Under the pieces are notes generated by a model, which searched no databases, had not been told where the DNA came from, and saw nothing but the letters and a program-made list of their open reading frames with translations. Position numbers and translations under genes: made by a program. From Lachnospiraceae bacterium UBA1755 (lineage in GTDB: Bacteria > Bacillota > Clostridia > Lachnospirales > Lachnospiraceae), in contig DCHJ01000112.1 in the NCBI GenBank assembly GCA_002314805.1, forward strand, positions 4,230-19,170: a stretch of DNA of 14,941 nt, in the 5' to 3' direction. Shown piece after piece: positions 1 through 7,043 of this stretch (within the stretch, counting starts at the first letter, position 1; the number at the start of each line of letters is the position of its first letter).

Positions 1-494
1 AGGAAGCGGATAGCAAGCTCCTTAACGTCCTTGCAGTCACCAAACTTCTTTACTGCTTCAAAGGTCTGTCCGCCGAGGAACTCCTCCATGATCTTAACGA
101 GCTCTTTGTCTGAAAGCTTCTGGATCGATGAAAGTCCCTTGGCAAGGATCTCTGAATGTGATCTGTGTGAACCGAAGGTGATATCGTCTGCACCGAGAAG
201 ATAAGCTTCACCAACGCATGATGATTCCTGACCTAATGAAAGGTGAGCGGGACCCGGATAAGTTGTCTCTACGCCGTTGTAAACAGCCTGAGTCTTGATC
301 TGTGTGAGCATGTACTCGAACTCACGGCAGATAGCCATATCTCTGTAGATACGGATGAGGTCTTCCTTTGTGTAGTTGCCTTCCTTAAGCTCGTCCTTGA
401 TCGACTTCTTATAAGTACAAACAGGGATGTCAGCAAAAGAAACCTTACCTGATGCTCTGCACTTGTCAGGATCAAGATATAATGACTTTGACAT
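1..494 (-). CDS. 2-oxo acid dehydrogenase E1 component, N-terminal part (truncated by window start)
   Basis: This is the thiamine-diphosphate-dependent E1 subunit of a pyruvate/2-oxo acid dehydrogenase complex; it decarboxylates the 2-oxo acid and passes the acyl group to the lipoyl arms of E2. Only the first 164 residues are inside the window. The alpha-subunit signature is visible as YPGPAHLSLGQE (about residues 79-90) followed by FGSHRSHSE (about 107-115), the position of the active-site loop His residues of E1 alpha. The start is an ATG preceded by AAGGAG at a normal distance. Known related clostridial proteins with this N-terminus are long, fused alpha-beta E1 chains of roughly 800 residues, so a fusion is likely here but cannot be seen. 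It is the last gene of the operon, 89 bp after E3, with a strong stem-loop in the gap. Pyruvate, acetoin or branched-chain 2-oxo acid could be the substrate; pyruvate is favoured. Confidence 0.85.
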   Translation of the reverse strand, partial: MSKSLYLDPDKCRASGKVSFADIPVCTYKKSIKDELKEGNYTKEDLIRIYRDMAICREFEYMLTQIKTQAVYNGVETTYPGPAHLSLGQESSCVGEAYLLGADDITFGSHRSHSEILAKGLSSIQKLSDKELVKIMEEFLGGQTFEAVKKFGDCKDVKELAIRF

Positions 495-541
495 AATTAG
501 TTTCTCCTTTATATTTTGTCTGTTATTTATTGCTTGTTTGT

Positions 542-565
542 CCGGGAGGGCAGAGCCCCCGCCGG
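542..565 (-). other. Intercistronic stem-loop between E3 and E1 genes
   Basis: Read on the minus strand, CCGG-C-GGGGGC, TCT, GCCCTCCCGG folds into a stem of ten base pairs (one of them G-U) with one bulged C and a three-base loop. No run of U follows on the minus strand (the next bases are ACAAACAAGC), so it does not look like an intrinsic terminator. A role in mRNA stability, processing or attenuation between E3 and E1 is possible, but this is inference. Confidence 0.6.
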
Positions 566-583
566 TAATTTACTGATAAGAGA

Positions 584-1954
584 TTACTTGATCATGAAGA
601 GACCTTCACGGATAACTTCACATACTGTCGGATGCGGGAATACGGTCTTCTTGATCTGCTCGATCGGCATCTCTGTGTCAAGCATGAGAGCAGCAGATAT
701 GATCATCTCGGAAGCATAGTTGCCTACCATATGGCAGCCTACGAGGCACTTCTTATCTGCATCGTATACGAGCTTGCAGAAGCCTTCGCCGTTGAGTGTC
801 TCAGCTACATAACGTCCGCTCATCATCATAGGAACCTTGTAGGACTTGACATTCATGCCGAGCTCCTTAGCCTTCTCCTCTGAGTAGCCTACTGAAGCAA
901 CCTCAGGATTTGTATAGATAACTGACGGGATATGATCGTAACGCATCTCATCCTTAACACCCTGCATATGATGAACAGCAACCTCGGCCTCACGATAAGC
1001 TGTATGAGCGAGCATAAGCTTGCCGTTGCAGTCGCCGACTGCGTAAACACCCTGGATGTTAGTGCACATATGTGAATCAGTCACGATAGCACCGCGCTCT
1101 GTTGTAACGCCAAGAGCCTCGATATTGGAACCCGCAATATTTGCACGGCGTCCTGCAGCAAGAAGCACCTTGTCTGCTTCGATAGTATGCTTACCTGTTG
1201 CATCCTCGTATGTAACTGTACCGTTGCCGATCTCCTGACACTTAGCATTGAGCTTAAACTCCATGCCTTCCTTCTCATATGTCTTCTGAAGGAGCTTGCA
1301 GATATCAGCGTCTGTAGGACCTGCGATCTTGGGCATCATCTCGATGATAGTTACCTTGCAGCCGACAGTTGCGAAATAGCAGGCCATCTCAAGACCGATA
1401 ACTCCGCCGCCCAGACATACGATAGACTTTGGTAATTCCTTGAGGTCAAGTACTTCACGGTTAGTAACCACGAAGCCTGAAGCAAGACCTTCCTTAAGTC
1501 CCGGGATCGGAGGAACTGCGGTTACGGAACCTGTTGCCATAACAAGTCTGTCGCATACGATCTGCTCGGCACCTGCATTGATGACGAAGCCTTCTGCTGT
1601 GCGCTCCTTTACAGAACCCTCAGCATCATAGACCTTGATCTTGTTGGCCTTCATGGTAGCGCCTACGCCGCCCACGAGAGTCTTAACGATCCTGTCCTTA
1701 CGCTCAACTACTGCCTTGTGGTTGATCTTTACATCCTTAGCTTCGAAGCCGTAGCTCTCTGCATGCTTTGCAGCACCGAAGTTCTTGGCACAGTAGAGGA
1801 GTGCCTTTGTGGGAACACAGCCTTCGTTAAGGCATGTACCGCCGAGAGCTCTTTTCTCAACAACAGCTGCCTTGAAGCCTGCCTGTGCAGCACGCTCAGC
1901 GCAGAGATATCCGCCCGGGCCGCCGCCTAATACTACTACATCATATTTCTCCAT
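584..1954 (-). CDS. lpdA: Dihydrolipoyl dehydrogenase (E3)
   Basis: This flavoprotein reoxidises the dihydrolipoyl groups of E2 using NAD+, completing the 2-oxo acid dehydrogenase cycle in the cytoplasm. Visible signatures are the N-terminal FAD Rossmann motif VLGGGPGGYLCAERAA (about residues 8-23), the redox disulfide GGTCLNEGCVPTK (the two Cys are five apart), the NAD-binding GGGVIGLEMA in mid-protein, the second FAD contact YAVGDCNG, and the C-terminal catalytic dyad HPTVCE. The start chosen here gives 456 residues, normal for the family. An in-frame ATG five codons upstream (1969) overlaps the GGAGG at 1963-1967, which sits 8 bases before the ATG at 1954, so 1954 is preferred. It lies between E2 and E1 in the same operon. 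The usual HAHPT motif reads FPHPT here: the catalytic His is kept and the one two residues earlier is Phe. Confidence 0.95.
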   Translation of the reverse strand: MEKYDVVVLGGGPGGYLCAERAAQAGFKAAVVEKRALGGTCLNEGCVPTKALLYCAKNFGAAKHAESYGFEAKDVKINHKAVVERKDRIVKTLVGGVGATMKANKIKVYDAEGSVKERTAEGFVINAGAEQIVCDRLVMATGSVTAVPPIPGLKEGLASGFVVTNREVLDLKELPKSIVCLGGGVIGLEMACYFATVGCKVTIIEMMPKIAGPTDADICKLLQKTYEKEGMEFKLNAKCQEIGNGTVTYEDATGKHTIEADKVLLAAGRRANIAGSNIEALGVTTERGAIVTDSHMCTNIQGVYAVGDCNGKLMLAHTAYREAEVAVHHMQGVKDEMRYDHIPSVIYTNPEVASVGYSEEKAKELGMNVKSYKVPMMMSGRYVAETLNGEGFCKLVYDADKKCLVGCHMVGNYASEMIISAALMLDTEMPIEQIKKTVFPHPTVCEVIREGLFMIK

Positions 1955-2001
1955 TGTATTTGCCTCCATATGGATTGTTCAAAATTTATGACCGTTCATA
2001 T

Positions 2002-2021
2002 CCGCAGATCATGGATCGCGG
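2002..2021 (-). other. Intercistronic stem-loop between E2 and E3 genes
   Basis: The 86-bp gap between E2 and E3 contains CCGC-GATC, CAT, GATC-T-GCGG on the minus strand: an eight-base-pair stem with one bulged T and a three-base loop. No U-tract follows, so it is not a standard terminator. Its geometry (three-base loop, single bulge) resembles the larger stem-loop in the next gap of the same operon. A post-transcriptional role is inference. Confidence 0.5.
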
Positions 2022-2040
2022 GTGTGAAGAGTACATTGTA

Positions 2041-3699
2041 TTACTTAGCAAGTAATGTCATGAAGTTCTCGAGGTTAGCGCAGAGAGCCTTAAGGAAGCG
2101 GGCACCCGGAGCACCGTCAACAACTCTGTGATCGATAGTAAGTGAAAGTCCCATAGCGGGATATGTAACTACCTGACCGTCCTTGACACCCTTGATCTTT
2201 GTCTGGATGTTATTAACACCGAGGATAGCAACCTGCGGCGGGTTGATGACAGGAGTAAAGTGCTCAATACCGAAGGCGCCGAGGTTGGATACTGTGAATG
2301 TACCGCCTGACATATCATCCGGCTTAAGCTTTCCGTCACGTGTCTCACCGGCAAGCTTCTTTGACTCCAATGAGATCTCAAGAAGGCTCTTCCTGTCAGC
2401 ATTCTTTACTACAGGAACGAAAAGTCCCTTGGGTGCGTCACAGGCGAAACCGAGGTTGACGTTCTTAAACTGACGTACGGTCACGTCATCAAGCATATTT
2501 GCGTTGATGTTGGGGAACTCTGTAAGTGTACGTGCAACTGCGAACATAACCATATCGTTGAGAGAGATCTTGGCCATCGGTGTATCTTCCATAGCCTTGC
2601 ACATCTTGCGGTAAGCCTGGAGCTGTGTAGCATCAAAGCTTGTATTGAGAGTAAGCTGTGCCATCGTCTGGAGTGAAGATACCATAGCCTTGGCTGTTGC
2701 CTTGCGTACAGGAGTGAACTTGACATCCTCGTACTCAGCGGCTGCCTTTGGAGCCTCAGCTGCCTTTGGAGCCTCAGCAGCAGGTGCCGGAGCAGCTGCA
2801 GGAGCAGGAGCTGCCTTTGTAACGCCTGAAGCCATAAGAGTGCGGACATCGCGCTCGATGATACGTCCGTCAGGACCGGTCGGTGTTGCGAGAGAAGCAT
2901 CTACGCAGGCGTTCTCAGCGAGCTTCTTTGCACGCGGAGAGATCTTTAAGTCTGCGCCGGCAGCTGCTGTGGATACAGGAGCCTGGGGAGCAGCAGAAGC
3001 CTGTGCCGGAGCTGCTGTCTGAGCAGCCGGAGCTGCAGCGGGAGCGGGAGCAGCTGAAGCACCCTTGGGATCAAGAGATGCATAATTATCGCCGTCCTTG
3101 CCGACTGCACATACATTAACAAGACACGGAACCTCATCACCCTCGTTGTAGAAGATAGCAAGGAGCTTGCCTTCTGCAGTTGATTCAACTTCGAACTCTG
3201 CCTTATCGGTCTCATAGCTGAAGAGGATCTCGCCGAGCTTTACATCATCGCCGACCTTCTTCTTCCATGCGCCCATGATACATGATTCAACAGTGATGCC
3301 TTCCTTGGGCATAAGCACACCTGTTGCAACAGGACCTGTCGGTACTGCGGGAGCAGCCGGAGCGGCAGGAGCAGCAGGAGCTGCAGCAGCGGGAGCAGGA
3401 GCAGCGGTCGCAGCAGGAGCTGCGGCATTGCCCTTGGGATCGAGAGCAGCGAAATCCTCACCGGGATTGCCGACTGCACATACATTAACAAGACACGGTA
3501 CCTCATCGCCTTCCTGATAGAACTGAGCGAGAAGTGTACCCTCAGCTGTTGACTCGACCTCGAACTCTGCCTTGTCAGTCTCGTAGCTGAAAAGGATCTC
3601 GCCGAGCTTTACAGAATCGCCGACATTCTTTTTCCATGCACCCATGATGCATGACTCGACAGTGATACCCTCTTTAGGCATCAAAACACCAACTGCCAT
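2041..3699 (-). CDS. Dihydrolipoamide acyltransferase (E2), two lipoyl domains
   Basis: This is the core of the 2-oxo acid dehydrogenase complex; it carries the acyl group on swinging lipoyl arms and transfers it to CoA. Domain order over 552 residues: lipoyl domain 1 (about 1-85, lipoyl-Lys 43 in ETDKAEFE), an Ala/Pro linker (about 91-122), lipoyl domain 2 (about 124-208, Lys 166), a second Ala/Pro linker, the peripheral subunit-binding domain (about 251-290, ISPRAKKLA to GRIIERDV), a third linker, and the catalytic domain (about 322-552) ending in DHRVVDG with catalytic His 524 and Asp 528. The two lipoyl domains match at 76 of 87 positions. The start has AGGAGG 9 bases upstream. It begins 13 bp after the DeoR-type regulator and precedes E3. 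The acyl group is probably acetyl, but the sequence alone does not separate pyruvate from acetoin dehydrogenase. Confidence 0.93.
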   Translation of the reverse strand: MAVGVLMPKEGITVESCIMGAWKKNVGDSVKLGEILFSYETDKAEFEVESTAEGTLLAQFYQEGDEVPCLVNVCAVGNPGEDFAALDPKGNAAAPAATAAPAPAAAAPAAPAAPAAPAVPTGPVATGVLMPKEGITVESCIMGAWKKKVGDDVKLGEILFSYETDKAEFEVESTAEGKLLAIFYNEGDEVPCLVNVCAVGKDGDNYASLDPKGASAAPAPAAAPAAQTAAPAQASAAPQAPVSTAAAGADLKISPRAKKLAENACVDASLATPTGPDGRIIERDVRTLMASGVTKAAPAPAAAPAPAAEAPKAAEAPKAAAEYEDVKFTPVRKATAKAMVSSLQTMAQLTLNTSFDATQLQAYRKMCKAMEDTPMAKISLNDMVMFAVARTLTEFPNINANMLDDVTVRQFKNVNLGFACDAPKGLFVPVVKNADRKSLLEISLESKKLAGETRDGKLKPDDMSGGTFTVSNLGAFGIEHFTPVINPPQVAILGVNNIQTKIKGVKDGQVVTYPAMGLSLTIDHRVVDGAPGARFLKALCANLENFMTLLAK

Positions 3700-3712
3700 A
3701 AATCATTTCCTC

Positions 3713-4537
3713 CTAAAAATTATTTTTGAATAATCTGTTGTACTTTTTTATACGTTCCTCAGATGTCATCCCGTCATGCGGAGAGAAGAGGAGCACCTTG
3801 TGCATTTCAGCTTCGCTGATGAAATCATCTGAAAACTTATCACCGATTATGATATCAATTGCATCAAGCTCAGCAAAGGTAAAGGGATAGCTCTTATTGA
3901 CCTTGGAATGGTCAAGAAGCATGATAGTAAGGGCTGACTTCCGTATTACCTCGCGCTTGAGCTGAGCTTCTGTAAGTGAACCTACTGTAAAACCGCCGTG
4001 TGAGGAATAGCCTGAGGTTGCCATGAATGCTACATCAATATTGATATCCTGAAGCATACGCTCTGCCTGAGGTCCAGAGCAGGACAGTGTATTGGTGCTG
4101 AGCTGTCCGCCAAGGAGAGTCACTGTATTATTGCCGCTGCGTGAAAGCTCGATAGCAGTATTGGCAGCACTTGTCACGATTGCGTGATGCTCGTCATTCA
4201 TGTTCTGGGACATGCTGAGGATGGTACTGCCGGAATCAAAATAATAAGCATGATCGGCAGTGATGAAATCTATGGCTATCCTTGCCATGGCATCCTTTTC
4301 ACCGGTGTTCTGGTTGATGCGGTAATCAAAAGCCAGCTCCTGTTTACCCTGGACCTGAGGTGCAATAACTGCACCGCCATGGGTACGCAAAAGCTGGCCG
4401 TCATTTTCAAGCTTGTTGAGATCGCGGATAAGCGTCATCATCGAACAGCCGCCGATTACAGGAAGAAGCTCGGTATTCTTAGCCTCACCGTGCTCTGTAA
4501 GATAATCCATGATGATCGTCTGACGCTTGTTGTACAT
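3713..4537 (-). CDS. DeoR-family transcriptional regulator
   Basis: This is a sugar-phosphate-sensing type repressor, first gene of the dehydrogenase operon. Residues 5-58 form the winged helix-turn-helix, with the recognition region MMTLIRDLNKLENDG and the wing motif RTHGGAVI that is typical of the family. Residues from about 70 to 235 form the DeoR C-terminal effector domain, with the substrate-loop motif DSGSTI (101-106) and a later GGQLSTNTL. At 274 residues it has normal family length. The start has AGGGAG only 4 bases upstream, slightly short but acceptable; the next in-frame Met (residue 10) would cut into the HTH. It is 13 bp from E2, so it is almost certainly co-transcribed and may repress its own operon. 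The effector is unknown; DeoR relatives usually respond to phosphorylated sugars. Confidence 0.9.
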   Translation of the reverse strand: MYNKRQTIIMDYLTEHGEAKNTELLPVIGGCSMMTLIRDLNKLENDGQLLRTHGGAVIAPQVQGKQELAFDYRINQNTGEKDAMARIAIDFITADHAYYFDSGSTILSMSQNMNDEHHAIVTSAANTAIELSRSGNNTVTLLGGQLSTNTLSCSGPQAERMLQDINIDVAFMATSGYSSHGGFTVGSLTEAQLKREVIRKSALTIMLLDHSKVNKSYPFTFAELDAIDIIIGDKFSDDFISEAEMHKVLLFSPHDGMTSEERIKKYNRLFKNNF

Positions 4538-4558
4538 GTATCTCCCTGATATAAAACC

Positions 4559-4572
4559 AACATAAAAATGTT
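4559..4572. promoter_or_regulatory. Palindrome in the deoR-like leader, candidate operator
   Basis: AACAT-AAAA-ATGTT is a perfect 5+5 inverted repeat placed between the minus-strand promoter and the regulator's start, about 16-30 bases after the expected transcription start. The position suits an autorepressor operator, but the site is short and AT-rich and could be chance. Confidence 0.35.
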
Positions 4573-4594
4573 AGATTCTCACAAAAACAACAAA

Positions 4595-4623
4595 ATTTTA
4601 TCACAAGTCGTTCATGATGTCAA
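4595..4623 (-). promoter_or_regulatory. Promoter of the regulator-E2-E3-E1 operon
   Basis: On the minus strand the -35 box is TTGACA (4618-4623), the spacer is 17 bases, and the -10 box is TAAAAT (4595-4600): eleven of twelve consensus bases for the housekeeping sigma factor. It predicts a leader of about 50 bases before the regulator ATG. The surrounding sequence is AT-rich, as expected for a strong Bacillota promoter. Confidence 0.75.
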
Positions 4624-4673
4624 CAAAAAAACGTGTACTATTGCAAATACAATCCTTTGATTTTATACTTCTA

Positions 4674-4701
4674 TTGACGGTAATGATATTGTATGCATTA
4701 T
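4674..4701 (+). promoter_or_regulatory. Candidate plus-strand promoter upstream of the 61-bp repeats
   Basis: TTGACG (4674-4679), a 16-base spacer and CATTAT (4696-4701) make a fair housekeeping promoter. If used, it would put the whole 61-bp repeat array into a leader of roughly 275 bases ahead of the amidohydrolase gene. The -10 is only a four-of-six match, so this is tentative. Confidence 0.35.
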
Positions 4702-4749
4702 CGGACTTGCGGACATAACTGTCATGTATGCAGCTTACCCTTTCCGGGG

Positions 4750-4960
4750 CTTACCTGCGCCCGTGTGAGTGTCTTCCTGCGATAACGAGAACGACATTAT
4801 ATATCCGCAGCTTACAAGCGCCGGCGGGCGTGACCGGATCAGAAGCCTGTATTTTCGGATGGGACCCGCATCTTACAAGCACAGGCGGGCGTGACCGGAT
4901 CAGAAGCCTGTATTTTTGGATGGAACCAGTAGCTTACAAGGGCCGTTGAGTGTGACAGGA
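4750..4960. repeat. Direct repeats with a 61-bp period (two strong, two degenerate copies)
   Basis: The word CTTAC recurs at 4750, 4811, 4872 and 4933, exactly 61 bases apart each time. Copies 2 (4811-4871) and 3 (4872-4932) agree at 54 of 61 bases and share a 33-base identical block (4823-4855 and 4884-4916) that begins GGCGGGCGTGACCGGATC. Copy 4 starts CTTACAAGGGCCG and fades after about 30 bases into the ribosome site of the next gene; copy 1 is recognisable for about 23 bases. Inside copy 3, ACAGGC and GCCTGT can pair; inside copy 2, two CCGG words can pair. The period is not a multiple of three, so it is not a coding repeat. Function unknown: a tandem regulator-binding array, RNA leader elements, or slippage products. 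Confidence 0.8.
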
Positions 4961-4983
4961 CAATTGAAAAAAGGAGGTGCAGC

Positions 4984-6270
4984 ATGCTTTTTAAGGACAT
5001 AAAGCTTCTTGATAAGGATTTTACCGTAAAGGAGCATCAATACGTTGTAACAGAGGGTGAATACATAAAATATGCGGGGCCGCAGGCTCAGGCTGAAGAC
5101 GGTATGGAGGTTATCGACGGGCATAATCGGTTCCTGATGCCGGCCTTTTACAATACACACTGCCATGTGCCAATGACACTGCTGCGCGGCTACGGCGAAG
5201 GCCTGCCGCTCCAGGAGTGGCTTAGCAGCCGTGTATTCCCATTTGAAGCAAAATACCGGGCACAGGAGAAATACTGGGGGGCTGCCCTTGGAGCATGCGA
5301 GCTCATAAGAAGCGGCTGTGTCTCCATAAGCGATATGTATTTTGACCTGGCCGATTACGGCGAGGCACTTTATAAGGCAGGCATGAAGGCAAATCTCAGC
5401 AACGGAGCTGTCTGCTTTGATGATAATGAAGCCTATAAGGACAACAATGCCTACAGGGACACACAAAGGCTCCTTGAGTGGCTTAAGGATCACAGAGACG
5501 GGCGCATCAGGGCAGATGCATCCATCCATTCAGAATACTGTTCAAGAAAGAAGATCGCCGCAGAGACCGCAGAATTTGCCGGAGAGAACGGCATGATCAT
5601 TCAGGTCCATGTATCGGAGACAAGAAGAGAGGTTGAAGAGTGTGTGGCACGTAACGGTTATTCTCCGGTGAGATATATGAAGGAATGCGGAATACTGGAG
5701 CATCCGACAGTTGCAGCCCACTGCGTATGGCTTGATGATAATGACATGGAGATATTAAAGGAATCAGGTACAGTGATCGCCCATAACCCATCCTCCAATC
5801 TTAAGCTGGGGAGCGGTATCCCGCCTGCTGCAGAGTATAAGCGCAGAGGGCTCCGTGTGACAGTAGGCACAGACGGGGCATCCTCCAACAATAATCTCAA
5901 CATGATGGAGGAAATGCATCTTGCCGCAATGCTGTGCAGAGGACGCAGTCTTGATGCCAATGCCATCCCGGCTGCAGAGATATTGCGGATGTGTACGAGA
6001 GAAGGTGCACTTGCACAGGGAAGGACGGACTGCGGACTCATAGATGCGGGAATGAAAGCAGATCTAATCATGTTTGATCTGGACAGACCGCATCTGCTGC
6101 CGGATTATGATACAGCCTCAAATATAGTCTTTTCGGCACAGGCTTCAGATATCGTCATGACTATGTGCGACGGAAAGGTGCTTTATAAGGACGGGCAGCT
6201 CCTGACTGTCGATGAGCAGGAGATCAAGGCAAAGGCAGCAGAAAGCTTTATCAATATATGCAGCAGGTAA
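4984..6270 (+). CDS. Amidohydrolase, MTA/SAH deaminase-like
   Basis: This is a cytoplasmic metal-dependent deaminase of the ATZ/TRZ amidohydrolase family, closest in pattern to 5-methylthioadenosine/S-adenosylhomocysteine deaminases. Over 428 residues the metal ligands are visible: HxH at 59/61 in NTHCHVPMTLLRGYGEGLP, His 209 in QVHVSET, and Asp 297 in GTDGASSNNNLNM; the likely catalytic Glu is 212, and His 182 and His 246 (AAHCVWL) also match family positions. The N- and C-terminal beta-sandwich segments are present. The start has AGGAGG 7 bases upstream. The gene follows the 61-bp repeat region and overlaps the next gene by 13 bp. The Arg that follows the LLT motif (TRG) in the Thermotoga enzyme, as I recall its sequence, is Asn here (SNG, residues 139-141), so the exact substrate is uncertain; guanine- or other purine-like substrates are alternatives. 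Confidence 0.85.
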   Translation: MLFKDIKLLDKDFTVKEHQYVVTEGEYIKYAGPQAQAEDGMEVIDGHNRFLMPAFYNTHCHVPMTLLRGYGEGLPLQEWLSSRVFPFEAKYRAQEKYWGAALGACELIRSGCVSISDMYFDLADYGEALYKAGMKANLSNGAVCFDDNEAYKDNNAYRDTQRLLEWLKDHRDGRIRADASIHSEYCSRKKIAAETAEFAGENGMIIQVHVSETRREVEECVARNGYSPVRYMKECGILEHPTVAAHCVWLDDNDMEILKESGTVIAHNPSSNLKLGSGIPPAAEYKRRGLRVTVGTDGASSNNNLNMMEEMHLAAMLCRGRSLDANAIPAAEILRMCTREGALAQGRTDCGLIDAGMKADLIMFDLDRPHLLPDYDTASNIVFSAQASDIVMTMCDGKVLYKDGQLLTVDEQEIKAKAAESFINICSR

Positions 6271-7043
6271 GGATCGGAAAATATCAGCTGCATTTCGGTG
6301 AAGAACCGTGTATAAGCGGCACCCGGGGATCAGGAACTGTCTTTTTCAGCGGGTGCAATCTGGGCTGCATATTCTGCCAGAATATGCCGATAAGCAGACA
6401 TGGTCATGGCAGACAGGTGAGCATACCTGAGCTGGCAGATATTTTCAGAGAGCTTGAGGCTGCGGGTGCGCATAATATCAATCTTGTCACGGCTGCGTCC
6501 TGGACCGACAGGATCATCGATGCCTTTAAGCTATACCGTCCGGGTATTCCTGTGGTTTATAATTCATCAGGCTATGAAAGCATTGAGACTCTCAGGAAGC
6601 TGGAAGAATATGTGGATGTCTACCTTCCCGATATGAAATTTGCCGACAGTGCTCTGGCGGGAAAATTCACGCGTCACAGCGATTATCCCAAAGCCGCTCT
6701 GGCTGCAGTGGGAGAGATGCTCAGACAGAAGGGTGCCCCGGTATTTGACAATGAAGGTATAATACAGAAGGGTGTCATCATACGTCATCTTGTGCTGCCG
6801 CTTCATATTAAAAATACCGCAGCAGTGCTGGACATGATAAAAAAGAACTTCCCGGATGCATGGGTTAGTTTCATGCTGCAATACACTCCGGTAAATGACT
6901 GTCCCTATCCGGAGCTCAACAGAAAGCTTACGGCACGGGAATGCGAAAAGGCATTAAAGCTGCTGGAGGAAAGCGGACTTGAAAACGGATATACACAGGA
7001 TGCATCGGCTGCGGTGCCGGATATGATACCGGATTTTTATTGA
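6258..7043 (+). CDS. Radical SAM protein, PflA/PflX-like
   Basis: This is a [4Fe-4S]-S-adenosylmethionine enzyme of the group related to pyruvate formate-lyase activating enzymes (PflX, COG1313-like). The cluster motif CNLGCIFC gives Cys 33, 37 and 40, within the family signature EEPCISGTRGSGTVFFSGC. Downstream segments NLVTAASWTD, VYNSSGYES and YLPDMKF (about residues 73-128) match the barrel of that family. At 261 residues it is shorter than typical members, because it starts just before the barrel and lacks the N-terminal Cys-rich CxxCPRxC-type segment; reading upstream in frame reaches a stop at 6213 without revealing it. The ATG lies 13 bp inside the end of the amidohydrolase, implying translational coupling. 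A glycyl-radical partner is not present in the window, so it may instead modify a small molecule or act elsewhere. Confidence 0.85.
   Translation: MQQVRIGKYQLHFGEEPCISGTRGSGTVFFSGCNLGCIFCQNMPISRHGHGRQVSIPELADIFRELEAAGAHNINLVTAASWTDRIIDAFKLYRPGIPVVYNSSGYESIETLRKLEEYVDVYLPDMKFADSALAGKFTRHSDYPKAALAAVGEMLRQKGAPVFDNEGIIQKGVIIRHLVLPLHIKNTAAVLDMIKKNFPDAWVSFMLQYTPVNDCPYPELNRKLTARECEKALKLLEESGLENGYTQDASAAVPDMIPDFY

Noticed and set aside
1955..1969. Upstream ATG of the dihydrolipoyl dehydrogenase
   Set aside because: It overlaps the GGAGG that serves the ATG at 1954, and nothing upstream resembles a ribosome site.
2645..3022. Open frames on the plus strand opposite the E2 linkers
   Set aside because: They arise from the Ala/Pro-rich, GC-biased linker codons of E2 and show no independent coding signals.
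4728..4949. 73-codon plus-strand open frame through the 61-bp repeats
   Set aside because: The repeat period is not divisible by three, so each copy is read in another frame; there is no ribosome site and no family resemblance.
4750..4960. CRISPR array
   Set aside because: The units abut without unique spacers, copies 1 and 4 are degenerate, and no cas gene is present.
4900..5529. 209-codon minus-strand open frame opposite the amidohydrolase
   Set aside because: It is the complement of a well-supported coding region and has no ribosome site or recognisable motif.
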